NCBI GenBank assembly: GCA_900618795.1
Contig: UYJD01000006.1
Coordinates: forward strand, 788,785 to 852,784
Reading direction: 5' to 3'
Length of the DNA: 64,000 nt
Source of the DNA: Cyanodermella asteris
Taxonomy: Eukaryota > Ascomycota > Lecanoromycetes > Ostropales > Stictidaceae
Shown: one piece after another, positions 1-10,728 of the stretch
Layout of the letters: each line of letters begins with the position of its first letter
Position numbering within the stretch: the stretch's first letter is position 1
Notes under the pieces: model-generated
Databases searched by the model: none
What the model was told of the DNA's origin: nothing
What the model saw: the letters and a program-made list of their open reading frames with translations, nothing else
Program-made: the position numbers and the translations under genes

Positions 1-1
1 A

Positions 2-124
2 GGCATCCCGACCCAATTCGCCCTTGAGGGCGCTAACGCCGCATCCAAGCTCAAGCAGGCTGCGCGCAAGGTAAATGGAGCTGCAAGCTCTCTTGGTGAG
101 ACTGTCAAGGCGGCCTTGAGCTAG
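2..124 (+). CDS. 3' end of an unidentified gene (last 40 codons)
   Basis: An open frame enters from the left edge and ends at TAG 122-124. The visible tail is 40 residues, rich in Ala, Lys and Ser and probably helical, ending in VKAALS. There is no start codon in the window, so the gene begins further left. I do not recognise the family from this fragment. A GTAAAT at about 69-74 could be an unused splice donor, but the frame stays open across it. Confidence 0.5.
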   Translation, partial: GIPTQFALEGANAASKLKQAARKVNGAASSLGETVKAALS

Positions 125-606
125 TCTCAGCTGTCTTGACAAATAAAAGTTGACGCTAGACTATCGTTATGTGCTCAAAAAGCAATGGACAAACGACGCG
201 AGGAGAGATGTGTTAAGTTATGAAGCGCACTTTTACGCAAAGGGTATGAATCATGTGATGGGAGAATAGACCTGCGTTTGCAGATATCGTATAGAGCTCA
301 GTAGTAGGTCCAGCGCCAATGATGTGGGAGATCTTGAAACAACTCATGATATATCTCGTCAACTCAATGTGTCAAGTTTTGCAAGCCAGTGTAAGCCCGC
401 ACTCAACAGCCTTGCTTTGGAGCCGCTTGTGATATTTCACCATTTCGTCCCGAGAAATTGAGACGAGCTTGATCGCATTGTCGCGATTCGCGCTCCATGA
501 CAATAATCCGCCCACACTGTATCCAATCCTAAAGCCTTCTGAGTCCTAAACGCCTCCGAAAGTACTCAATGCAAAAAACCGAATGTCGTGCGCTCGCTTC
601 ATGACT

Positions 607-2406
607 TCACTTTGCCATGGACTTCCTAGCGCCTCTCTGGAAGACCGGCGTGGGCAAGTTCGCAAATCGCTCCTTGTCATGAGGAAGCTTTGTCTTTCTG
701 ACCGTCAGCACCAAATAGTTCGCCACAGTCGACGCTTTGATATTCAACAGCTGCGCAATCGCCGCCGGTTCCAGCAACTCGTGGTGCCACAGATAGTAGG
801 ATCGAAGGTAGGAGCGCGGCGTGCCTCTGATCCGGTCGCCGTCTTGAGCGCCTGCGAAGCAGCCTTCGACCCATGTGTTCGCCGAGTCGATCAGGGCGTC
901 GACAGCAGGCTGGTCTTGTGTCATGCCAGACTCGCCGGCTTGGTCCGCGTCGGCTGAGGCCAACTTGGGCTTTTTCGCGGCTTTGCCGACGGCGATACCC
1001 CTACCCAGCTCGATCGGACCCGAGGCCTTGCCCGATTCTAGAGCCGCTGGCAGCGGGGGTCGCGGTCGAAGTGCGCGTCTTCGTTCGTCCAGGGCAATGA
1101 ACAGCTGGATTCCCGCATACGCGTCGCTTGCGGCGTACATGATCTGTTCCTTGTCGATCTTCTTACTCCAATCTGATGTTCGAACGGAGCCTTTGAAGAG
1201 AGGTAATCGAAGCACCTCATGGGCTTGCGTTGCCATGCTTACCAGTTTCCTGTCGATCAAGTCGTACTGGCGGCTTTCCGAGAATTTGACGAGCTTGTAG
1301 AGATTGGAAAGCTCGAACATGCCGTTGACTTCGGCGTTGCAGTATTGCACCATCCGGTTTCGATCGCCGCGGATGTTGACGCCGGCTTTGAGGACGGAGG
1401 GGTCGGCGAGGAAGTCCATGAGCCGATTGTCGAGCACCTCGTTGGGAAATACGAAGGACTTCTTCCGAATGGCGGAGTCGGAATGGTCGAGAATGAGTTC
1501 GGGATCGTCGTTTCGCGCCTTCAGTTCACGTTTGACCGCTTCGGAAAGATGCAGGATGGCGATGTGAGATTGGCTCGCGAGCTGCATAACTGAAACGTGG
1601 TTCCACCAGCCTGAGTCAGCAACGGCATAAGGATTCCATTCTAGATCAAAACCGACGAGTCGCTCGTTCTTGAAATGCTGTTCAAAGACGCGACTGATAG
1701 ACCCGATTGTGGTGCAGTAGTGGACGTCGGGCCTTTTCCCTGTCGAATCTGCGTAAAGTGTGAATCTCCAAAACGAATCCGGTCTGTTTGATGCAGCTTT
1801 CATCGATTTGACCAGTGTTGCTTCGTCCACTGAGTGCGTGATTGGAAACAAAGGGTCTTCGTCTGGTTCTTCCACGAGATTCTGGGCTTCCTCCTCGGGT
1901 TTTTGCCCCAGCTGCTCACTGATTACCTCTTCCGACTCAGGTTCAGAATCGAATGGATCGGTTGCCACGCTCACGAACGATCCGTCAGAGTCATCCTCGA
2001 GCTGCGGCGATCGCGTCAAGTGTTCGCTCGCTTTTCGCTCGCTTGACAAAACGGACAAGTTTTCGGATAAAGATGAATTGTATCTGCTCGCTCGATACAG
2101 TGGCTCGAAAGCTTCGGCTTCGACAATGTCCGGGTCGCGGGCCGAATTCGCTGTGAAATATTGGGACTTTTGGTTTTTGGACGCGGTCATCCCGATTGAT
2201 CGATCGTCCAAAGGTTCCGGCGTGGAGTGAATTTGACGCGCCTGACCAAACGTCCTGGTTTGCACTTCCCGTGAATGTGTTCGTGACTGAGGTTGTAGTC
2301 GAGGAGATGGAGAAAAGACAATCGGAGCACCGGGCGTCCATGTCTGGTTATTTCGAGACCTAATGGGCAGGTTCGGCTGCCAGGCTGTGTCATGATGAGC
2401 CGCCAT
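607..2406 (-). CDS. 3'-5' exonuclease domain protein (DEDDy, WRN-exonuclease-like)
   Basis: Single-exon gene of about 599 aa. The first 220 residues are low-complexity, Ser-rich and acidic. The exonuclease fold follows with all three motifs: Exo I as VGFDLEW (D254, E256 from the chosen start), Exo II around GVNIRGD, and Exo III as YAASDAYAG, whose Tyr and Asp mark the DEDDy subclass. Such enzymes remove nucleotides from DNA or RNA 3' ends with two metal ions. A C-terminal segment (SYLRSYYLWHHEL and on) looks like a small helical nucleic-acid-binding module. I chose the ATG at 2406 because it has G at -3 and G at +4; an in-frame ATG at 2484 would add 26 residues but has T at -3. It is divergent from LSM5. 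The fold is secure, the biological role is not. Confidence 0.85.
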   Translation of the reverse strand: MAAHHDTAWQPNLPIRSRNNQTWTPGAPIVFSPSPRLQPQSRTHSREVQTRTFGQARQIHSTPEPLDDRSIGMTASKNQKSQYFTANSARDPDIVEAEAFEPLYRASRYNSSLSENLSVLSSERKASEHLTRSPQLEDDSDGSFVSVATDPFDSEPESEEVISEQLGQKPEEEAQNLVEEPDEDPLFPITHSVDEATLVKSMKAASNRPDSFWRFTLYADSTGKRPDVHYCTTIGSISRVFEQHFKNERLVGFDLEWNPYAVADSGWWNHVSVMQLASQSHIAILHLSEAVKRELKARNDDPELILDHSDSAIRKKSFVFPNEVLDNRLMDFLADPSVLKAGVNIRGDRNRMVQYCNAEVNGMFELSNLYKLVKFSESRQYDLIDRKLVSMATQAHEVLRLPLFKGSVRTSDWSKKIDKEQIMYAASDAYAGIQLFIALDERRRALRPRPPLPAALESGKASGPIELGRGIAVGKAAKKPKLASADADQAGESGMTQDQPAVDALIDSANTWVEGCFAGAQDGDRIRGTPRSYLRSYYLWHHELLEPAAIAQLLNIKASTVANYLVLTVRKTKLPHDKERFANLPTPVFQRGARKSMAK

Positions 2407-2991
2407 TGCTGAGCGCCTCGAAGGTGTGAATGCAGATGGCCAAGTTGGAGGACGACATGGCGCACGCGACATGAGGCAGGGCATAAACCAGCTTTGTAGC
2501 TATGATTGTGCCCGCAACAGGCTGCAGTGGCTCGATGAAAGTATGCAGCACAAACGGGGGGTGTGTTGTGAGCCAATGGCAGAAGTGGATGAGCCTGAGC
2601 GACAATGCAGCCAGGTGGTGGCGATGCTAGGGCGTCTATTGAACCGCAATCTATGGTACTTCACGTGCCGTCGAAGCAATTTAGTCTAATAATAATACAG
2701 TCATGGCCATGTCGATGCGCCGCCGGCATCCGCTTCTGCATCAGCAAGAAGAACGTGCCATGCTCGAGAATAATGCGAATATGTGAAGAGTGACAGAGAA
2801 AGGAACTCGAGAAGTTCAAGATCGCCGAAGCTGTTTCGGAACTCGGAAGGCAGCCACTCGTTAGTGGCTTGGCGGCGCCTAAGTGTGGCTCTCGACAGCC
2901 ACACAATTGCGGCGCTTCTCCTCCAATAGTCGACCTGCCCAGCTACCTTCATGACACTCGTTCAACGTTACTGAAACCACCTTGTCTCGAG

Positions 2992-3442
2992 ATGGCTTCT
3001 CAACTGCTCCCCTTGGAGCTCATCGATAAATGTGTCGGCTCAAAGATATGGGTTATCATGAAGAGCGAGAAGGGTACTTTTGCCACACGCCAAAACCAAT
3101 CGAACAATGACTGACTGAATCAGAATTCTCGGGCGTCTTGACAGGCTTCGATGACTACGTCAGTGAGTATCACCTGACCACCGGAACATGGAATATATTC
3201 TAAATGATTACAGACATGGTTCTTGAGGACGTGACGGAATTGTATGTACGCCGCTGCAAGCACACCACATTCGAGCTAATGAAGCTTCACAGCGATTATT
3301 CCGGCAACCACACGAAACTTTCAAAAATCTTACTAAATGGCAACAACGTCTGCATGGTATGAGTCATGTTGCTATCAAATCTGCCAGTGCTAAGAAAATA
3401 CAGTTGATCCCAGGTGGAGAAGGCCCGGAAAGCACATCATAG
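2992..3442 (+). CDS. LSM5: U6 snRNA-associated Sm-like protein LSM5
   Basis: Five exons: 2992-3073, 3124-3162, 3214-3241, 3293-3356 and 3404-3442. They join in frame to 83 aa, close to yeast and fission yeast Lsm5. The product starts [20 protein letters not shown] and carries the Sm1 motif ([18 protein letters not shown]) and the Sm2 motif ([15 protein letters not shown]). Lsm5 is a subunit of the Lsm2-8 ring that binds the U6 3' end and of the cytoplasmic Lsm1-7 ring in mRNA decay. All introns are about 47-51 bp with GT-AG ends. No single open frame over 60 codons covers the gene, so ORF scans miss it. The start lies 585 bp from the divergent exonuclease gene. Confidence 0.95.
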
Positions 3443-3811
3443 ACCCGCAACGGTTGGGTGAAGAACGTTTCTAGTTTCATCATGAATGAATGTCATGAAA
3501 ATCGAATGTCTGTCACACATGACCAGTATATGCCTATTGTTGTGCCATTATTATTCAAGTGTGGCGCCCATTTCTTGGAGATTGAGATAGCTGTTAATGT
3601 CTTGTGCTTCACCGGTCTACTTCGAGGCTACCACGGCTCAATGCGGCGAAAACCCAGCTTAGTCAGCGCGTTCCTGCCTTCAACCTTCACGTTTCGAGAC
3701 CGCCCTTCACAACTCAATACTTGACTGCACCACCACTGTGTATCCAGCAAAAGCTCAACGAATAGACCGCTACCATTCACGCCCTACCCGAATCTCTGCC
3801 AAAGTTCTTGA

Positions 3812-3818
3812 TATAAAA
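3812..3818 (+). promoter_or_regulatory. TATA box of RPB11
   Basis: TATAAAA lies about 130 bp upstream of the RPB11 ATG at 3945, followed by a pyrimidine-rich stretch with CATC and CACA motifs typical of fungal transcription starts. Its position fits a core promoter element; use is inferred. Confidence 0.45.
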
Positions 3819-3944
3819 CCCATCCGACATTCTTTCTCCGCTAGCTTGTCCGGATCTCGATCACACCTGGAATTTTGAACGTCCAACCACAATCAACTCA
3901 GCTCGAAGCATCTTCTCCCTACTTTCCACAAACACACCGCAGCC

Positions 3945-4678
3945 ATGAACGCACCTGACAGGTATGTCAACAAGCTCTCGCTTGCCTTTTTATTGTCACC
4001 AAACGTGTTGTCACTGCCAAATATGATTTCGGGAAGCAACATCAGCAAGCCATTTGTTGTTCTTTGAGCAACGTCTCCAACCGAACGCTTGACCCAGCAC
4101 ATGCCGTTTGTGGCTTTCCGTCTCTCTTCGTGCTTTAAAGTCGTCTGTCTCTTGCTGCATCCTCGTTGCGGTTCATCTGTAATTTTTCAGTCCTTTAAAA
4201 AAAAATCATGGCCCAGCCAACAGAGCGCATGGCTACACTGCCCGACTATGCGCGCGCAGGAAGCGCAGGATTGAGAGCCAGAGAACGCCGAGGTCCCACT
4301 GCTCAAGCTGACAATCAACCCGACAGATTCGAGCTCTTCACCCTCGCGCCCGGCGAGAAGAAAGTCGAAGAGGAGACGGACACGCGCGTCCCATCGTGCT
4401 CCATCTTCACCTTCAACAAAGAGGATCACACGCTCGGAAACATGGTCGCCCAGCGTCTGTTGAAGAACCCGGCCGTCTTGTTCTCGGCTTACAAGGTCCC
4501 GCATCCGTTGTTCGCGAAGATTCTGCTGCGCGTCCAGACGGATGGGAGCATTACGCCGCGCGCTGCGATCATTGCGGCGTGCAGGGATTTGGTTCGGGAT
4601 TTGTCGATTTTTTCGCACGAGTTTACGAAGGAGGTGGCGTTGCGGAAGTTGGCTACGGAGACTGCTACGGAGCGATGA
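3945..4678 (+). CDS. RPB11: DNA-directed RNA polymerase II subunit RPB11
   Basis: Two exons: 3945-3961 (17 nt) and 4327-4678, giving 122 aa. The tiny first exon encodes MNAPD and the first two bases of Arg; the junction restores MNAPDRFELF, the conserved start of the family. The intron (365 bp) has GTATGT at its 5' end and a CTGAC branch point about 15 nt before the CAG. The body has the hallmark INKEDHTLGN-type motif (here FNKEDHTLGNMVAQRLL) and YKVPHP, followed by the alpha-like dimerisation helix. RPB11 pairs with RPB3 as the alpha-like heterodimer of Pol II. An ATG at 4208 inside the intron opens an in-frame extension of 38 residues; I reject it as the main start because it lacks family similarity. 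Confidence 0.93.
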
Positions 4679-5588
4679 AGCATCGATCCAAGTCGATCAG
4701 ATCAATTTTGATCTGACGTTTTTGGTTCAGCATGTTTTCCGTCAAATGATTCCAGCAGCAAAACGCGCACATAACCAGCAGCTGCACATACGACGTCAAG
4801 TCTCCAGCTCCGCCAGACGCTAGAAGGCCAAAAGCACACGAAATTGTGATAACAGATTGCGGTAGTTTTGGCTTGAGAGCAAAATTTTGGAATCACGAAT
4901 GAGATGGCGGATAGCGAGATACCTTCGGAAGACCCCGATTGGCCTATCCATGTCCGAAAGCACGAGTCAGATTTCCACTCCAAAGATTGCCTGTCTGTAT
5001 GCCGTGTCTAAATCTTACAACCATTGATCATTAACCGCCAAGGGCTCCAACCGGCGGCAGATACCCAAGCGAAATAAGATGTTCTGCCTGGTGGTCGAAG
5101 CGTTGTTGGAGTATGTGATTGTAGCACAACATGTTCGTTTATATCCGAACCCACGCCGTCGGTACTATATGCATCGTAATTTTCAAGCGACCCGCAGTTC
5201 TCGTCCTCCATGCGCACTGGGTCAGCTCGGACCTCGTCGTAGGCGGCAACGACTTTGTCTCGCAAGCGCATCAATGCAGTTGAAGTCGATGGGCCCCGCG
5301 CTCGAGCCATTCGCCATGCAGATAACGGTCTCGTCAGACAGCGTCGTCGAGTCCCGTCGGACTGCCTCTGTCCTCACCAGGCGCAAGTCTCTAAGCGAAG
5401 CGTGATACAAAGTTCGACGCGCCGCCCAACGCCACGAGACGAGACGAGCTCGTTTCAAGCCCTCCGCTATGCAGCAAACAGCTCAGCTTTCCGGCCCCCA
5501 TCTCCCCAGTCATTCCACACCACCTCAACACAACGAACCCAATCCCTTCAACCCAAATTCCACGCCCCGGGAATCCCCTTCACCCCTT

Positions 5589-5981
5589 TCACGTCCTCCC
5601 CTCCACATACGCCCCCAACGCGCCCCGCAAATCCCCCTCCGCGCCCCTGAGCAACTCCGTCACCTTCGCCTTGCCGACCTCGCACCACTCCACCACGGCG
5701 CTCACGTCCCTTGCGTCGATCTTGATCTTCTTGGCCGGCGTCTCTTTCGCTTTGCCCGCGGCGGCACCGCTCGCGTCGCCGACTTTGAGATCCTTCATTG
5801 CGCCCGCGAGCGCTGCGCTGCCGGTTGCGGTTGCGGTGATGGAGGAGGAGGAGGTGTTGTCGTCGTCGTGGCCGCGGGAGGAGAGGGAGGAGAGGGCTGC
5901 GGCGGCGGCGGCGTCGTCTTTGGAGGGTTTGGCGGTGGTGGAGCCGGGTTCGAGGGTGGGGGGTTGGGGTTCTTCGGCCAT
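5589..5981 (-). CDS. HYPK-like UBA-domain protein (NatA regulator)
   Basis: Single-exon gene of 130 aa. The first 70 residues are Pro-, Ala- and Ser-rich. A KKIKIDARDVSAVVEW segment then leads into a C-terminal UBA helix bundle (about residues 88-127) ending RGALGAYVEGRT. This KKIK(V/I)DA-D-V layout and the final short UBA match Huntingtin-interacting protein K. In other fungi that protein binds and tunes the NatA N-terminal acetyltransferase (Naa10-Naa15) at the ribosome. Length agrees with the family. The gene is strongly G+C-rich, which explains the long shadow frames on both strands. The family call is good; the NatA role is from known homologues. Confidence 0.8.
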   Translation of the reverse strand: MAEEPQPPTLEPGSTTAKPSKDDAAAAAALSSLSSRGHDDDNTSSSSITATATGSAALAGAMKDLKVGDASGAAAGKAKETPAKKIKIDARDVSAVVEWCEVGKAKVTELLRGAEGDLRGALGAYVEGRT

Positions 5982-6290
5982 TTCGAGGAAAGCGGATGAA
6001 GTGTGGGACGGAGGAGTTTGTGGATACGCCTTGGGAGATGGGAGATGGCAGAATACGGAGATTCGAGGTGCGCTGTGAAGATGAGGGCGCGGGGCTGATG
6101 GCTTGGGTCGGGGTCCTTTGGTTGAGATTGAGATTGAGTGCGATGAAGGTCGAGGTGGAAGTCGAAGTCCGGAGCTCGGAGCTGTTGCTTGAGCTTAGCG
6201 GAGCTTTATGGTGGGGCACGCTAAGCTGCCGTGCGGCGCGGCAGTTTTAGTGGGAAGCTTAGCCCCCAAAACTGGATTTGCTGGGGGCGA

Positions 6291-6314
6291 GAGCTGGAGC
6301 TGGAGCTGGAGCTA
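6291..6314. repeat. GAGCTG hexanucleotide repeat
   Basis: About four copies of the 6-bp unit GAGCTG in a row, in non-coding DNA between the HYPK-like gene and the small secreted protein gene. It is a short microsatellite with no visible role. Confidence 0.7.
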
Positions 6315-6763
6315 CATTCTTCAATCGCATCTTTTCCACAGCAGCTTGACGGTGGAGCATTTTGAGGACGTGGTAGATCTGAAGGCGAAATATCAAGCCT
6401 ACCATGACTCTCAGCTTGGAAGTCTACTACCACACGATTTTCGAAATCCATCTTGCCATATAGAGCATACCTATTGCCGCACAAGAAACTTTGCCCAATG
6501 TAGAACGATTCACGAGATCTGGAAATGTGTCGCTCGACTCAATGAAATTCTTGCTTGAGGGAAAGGCTCGTAGGGTCATGCATAAGCGATTCTCTAACTG
6601 AACACGCAAGCTCAAATCCAGCACACCGCACGAGCCGATCTCCAACTTCCCAACCTTCCAGCAACATCACCACAGAGGCAGATGTTCGCTCCGAGAGAAT
6701 GCAATTTGCATGTCAATTTGGAAGCTCCTTCCCCCCTTCCCCCCCCGGAAAAAAAAGGTCCAT

Positions 6764-7064
6764 CTATCCCGTAGTCAAAAAGCTCTGGGCCGCAAGCGCA
6801 TTGTGACCCTGAAACTCATCCCCAAAGGCGTGCGGCGCCATCCAACTCTTGTCGCCCGGGTAAATCTCCATGTCCAACATGCCGCACTTGTACTTGTACA
6901 GATCGAAGACGGCGCACTCGTCGCTCACCATGGCCGAGAAGGTGCAGCCGTTGTGGCGGACGACCATCAGTTGGTGAACTCCGCCGTGTTCTGCGAGGGT
7001 TTTGTGAACAGTCAGTCAGTTTTCTCGTTACTATCACCATTACTTTTTCTTCCGATTTCGAAGT

Positions 7065-7097
<33 letters not shown>

Positions 7098-7353
7098 TTG
7101 CAGAGAGGAACGCGGCGATGTGCAGGATGACAATGCTTCGCTGACGAAAGGAGGGGGTTTTTCTTTTGTATCCGGTGCGAAGATGGATTGATATCGAGAC
7201 AGGGGCAGTTTGGGGGCTCGACTTACCGTTCGGTGCGCTGTGCTCGGTGTCCCATTGTCCGACCTTGGGGTCTTCGGAGGTTACGCGCCATTTACAGCGG
7301 GCGTGGGTGAGGGTGAGGGTGGAAAGGGCGATGAGGATGCTGGAAAGCTTCAT
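6764..7353 (-). CDS. Small secreted cysteine-containing protein (candidate effector)
   Basis: Two exons: 7353-7227 and 6990-6764, with a GTAAGT donor and CGCAG acceptor, giving 117 aa. A signal peptide (MKLSSILIALSTLTLTHA) is followed by a mature chain of about 99 residues with four cysteines, in RCKW, NGCTF, DECAV and YKCG. They could form two disulfides. I do not recognise the family. Size, secretion signal and paired cysteines fit a fungal secreted protein or effector, but nothing shows the target. The 236 bp intron is unusual: it contains a run of 30 T on the plus strand (7067-7096), that is, poly-A in the transcript. Confidence 0.75.
7067..7096. repeat. Thirty-base T homopolymer inside an intron
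   Basis: An uninterrupted T30 run on the plus strand lies inside the intron of the small secreted protein gene, so the pre-mRNA carries A30. It is prone to slippage and its exact length may be a sequencing estimate. Confidence 0.9.
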
Positions 7354-10300
7354 GGTCGCTAATACGGCTGGAGATTTTGGTGACGGTGGAAATCGTGGCG
7401 TATGAGCAAGATCGATTTTCGATTGTGGAGGATAAGAGACGGTGTTTTGTTTGAGGGAGACTTTGTTCATTTTGTAGGGTCGCTAAAAAAATTCCCAGTA
7501 CCATTCAACGTCTTTTCGTGGTTTCCATGGATGGGAGTTTCAACGGTTTCCGTCGAGGTGCCTTCAGTGAGGCGGGTGGCGAGAAGAATGTGTTGCGCAT
7601 ATATGATCATCCGACTGAGTGGATTGATACAAGAGAATTTGGTCCAAACGAACATGGACACTTACACGCGGTCAGGTGTAGATACTTCCGTCGTGAGTTG
7701 CTGGCACCACTGCTGTAAAGTCGCTTTACAAGACATATATCGCGGAAAACGCCAGAATATCTTCGTGTCTCATGTACACTTTCTGACCATGACCGCGACA
7801 AGACATTGAGATCTTCGAAAAGTTGACTGGCCAAAATACTGCGAGTACATGCTTTGCGCGATGCGTAGAGGCCAAGCACATGTTTGAGATGAGAACGACG
7901 GGCGCCACCAGTCGAGCGCACACACCGTCACGCAAAAACGAACACTGTATCTTCGTGACAGTAATTGAGAATTTAGCACATTGGCGCTGATACAAAGACC
8001 CGGGTGGTCGAATGCATGCGTCTGGATCGGCTGGCGAGAACATTCCTGGTTGACTGTGCCGTTCAGAGGGCTCCTGAGGCTGTCGGCTACATTCCCGCTT
8101 TCAGCGATCGGGCTCACTCAGAAATTGTGATAAGCTCAGTAGGCGTGAGATTGTAATAATTAGCCGAACGCCGGCAGCGGGGTGTCACTGAGGGGAAAGA
8201 AGTTGAGTTCACCGGCGGATAAGAGAAAGTTGCTCGCGTGGAGCGCTTTGGTGCTGCTTGAAACGCCATTCCGACGTTCCATAATGACCGAGCTCGAAGA
8301 TCTTCACGGGAGCGAAACGTGCGTGGACAAGTATAGTCGGTCAATAGGGAAAAGGGACATGAATTCGACAAACAAGGACATCTTGAGGAAACGCATTTCG
8401 GTGCAATGATAGTGAGATAGCGTCTGAATGCTAAAGCTCCGTAAGGATCGCAATTTCACAAGGCTGTACACGTGGTGAGGAAAATTTTCGCGTCGTGCCG
8501 ACGCCATCGTCGACAATCGACAATCAGGATGGTGCGCGCGGACCTGCGAGCCCACTCGTCTTGTGCATGTGCGATTCCGTGCCGCGGAAGCCGACTGACC
8601 GATTGCCCGAACAACTAGGAATAGGAAGGAGAAGCGCTTGAACAGGGGCGACATTGGAATAACCGAGTGGTGCGTCGGAGGGCATCACGGACCTGCTCGT
8701 GGCATGGCGGCACGATCCAGTACCAGAACACGCAGATATCGCACAGAGATTGGAGGACTCGATGTGCTCGGATTTGTTGAACTGAAACGTCGCACGCAGA
8801 GAACGGCAGGTGCTGTGAAGAGGAAGATGGCGCGCTGGTCTGTTCACAGCGCATGACTGTATATCTGCCGCTCGTAGTTGATGATGGCTTGCTGGCTCGG
8901 CGACGATGGGATAATTATATCGCATCAAGCTGACATTGCCGTCAGCCCAGGGCGATGCAGTACCCCAACATTCGGACACAGCCGGTGGGTGTTGACAGTT
9001 GTTCCTTTGGTGGATCCAGGATGCGAGCGATGCACTGGGCAGACGGCAGCGAGTGGAGGAGCAGTCGAGCAAGAATTTCAGGGATTCGGGGCGCCAAACA
9101 GGCTCTTTCTACTGCGTGAAGTGTGAACTGTGAACTGTGAACTGTACGACGTCGATGCTGCTCGACTTCTGTCGGCGTGCACACACCATCAACTTTGTCT
9201 TGTCTAACCTCCAATCTTCTCCAGTCTGCTCCAGCCTCGCAAACACCCCTCCCCTGCATATCGCACGCCGTGATAGGTCTTCCATGCCTCTCCTGCAGCT
9301 CGTCATCGGGATCTCTCCTGCAGGCTGCAAGGATGACCGTCTTCCTCGCCGGGCCTGCACCTTGAAAAAACAACCTTCTTTGTTGTCCTTGTCGAGAGTC
9401 GTCTTCGTCACCGCGCCTTTTGTGTTCGCTGCGAGATGAGCTTGATCTCCTCGGCCGGCAGCAAGTGGGGCAGTCTGCCACAGGCTGCGAGGTGCTTTCG
9501 TCGCGTCGAGGCGTCGTCGTGTCCCAATTGTCTCACCGTCTCACCAGGTGTGCTCTGGTCGCTGACGGGATTGTGAGAATGTGGCCCCCGTCGCGACATG
9601 CAGCGCCCACGTCGAATCTGGCTTGGTGCCACACATTAAAAGAAAACCCAAAAAAACACATGGCCGGAGCATCGTTGCCAATCAGCCGCATCGCGCCCTC
9701 AGCCTATTTTGACTTCCCAACTCCAGGTGTCTCCAGCTGCTGGTTTCGGCGCTTTGCCGGTCCACGCTGAGCTTGGGCCCGGCAGAAGCTTCGCTCTGGC
9801 TTGTGGGGGCCGGCTGACTCGTAATCGATTAGCCGAAAGTGCTTCTCCATGGTCATCATCAGCCGCCTCGAGGACATCTCGACATCTTGACACGCCGTCT
9901 GACCCCCGGTCATCACCATCAGGCCATGTCGCGGCCAGACTGACGGCGCCAGCCACATCTTCTCGAATCCTAATCGGATCGATCTGACATGCTGACATGC
10001 GCGTACAATCTGCACGCCCCAGAGACACTGGAAACGGCGCCATGGGGCGAGCTGAGACCGGCTAGATCACCTCCATGCACCCTTGCCACCACCCCAGAAT
10101 ATCCCAACTCTCGTATACTGCCACCTCCGGCTTGGATCCGACCACTCAGGATGCCAGCTCCACCTCTTGTCTGCTCCGCATCTGCCCTGCTCCAGCTCGA
10201 CGGCCTTTTCCCGGTGTGGCCCATAGTCATCGATATTCCTGCCTTATCACTTGCATGCCACGCACTGATGCACAACCTCGAAGCACATGCAGGGCACCGA

Positions 10301-10728
10301 CAGGAATTCGTGACACTAGTCTATACCCGATCATGCCCACTTGGATGTCCAGCTCGGCACGGTCTAGCTGCTGAACATGCTGGCCCTGCTTGCTGCGGCG
10401 AGTCAGCCACAATTTTCCGCTTCTCCTCTCCCATCCCATTCCCAGATTCCCTCCGCCCTGACCACCCTTCACGGACGGGGGTGCATTGTGCATTTCACCT
10501 CGCCACTCATCAGCCGTCCTGTTCCTTCGAGAATCCTTAACTAGCCCTCTGCACCCCTGCCTTGTCTTGCCCTACCCCCCCCTTTCAACTTGCCTGTTCC
10601 TGTGCCTGATATCCTAATCTTCTTCATGGTGAATTTAGTCTGAGGGTGTCGAACATAGGCAGCTGTCGCCTCGCTTGTTGACCTTTTCTCGGCGCGTCGC
10701 TCCTTCATTCGGCCATCTCAACGGCACC
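7354..10728. other. Gene-free 3.4 kb upstream region
   Basis: No frame here has a recognisable domain, a convincing splice pattern or coding-like composition; the frames of up to 182 codons are Arg-, Ser- and His-rich shadows. A 7-bp unit (TGAACTG) is repeated three times around 9124-9144. From about 9700 the sequence becomes pyrimidine-rich towards the GPCR gene. It is probably the promoter and leader region of that gene, plus the divergent promoter of the small secreted protein gene. Confidence 0.5.

Noticed and set aside
4208-4326. N-terminal extension of RPB11 from the ATG at 4208
   Set aside because: It is unconserved and lies in an intron with good donor, branch point and acceptor; the spliced start is the family one.
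5548-6219. Minus-strand frame of 223 codons overlapping the HYPK-like gene
   Set aside because: Pro/Arg/Ser-rich shadow of a GC-rich gene; the 130-codon frame has the UBA domain.
8524-9072. Minus-strand frame of 182 codons
   Set aside because: Ser/Arg/His-rich, no signal, no domain, overlaps other frames equally open.
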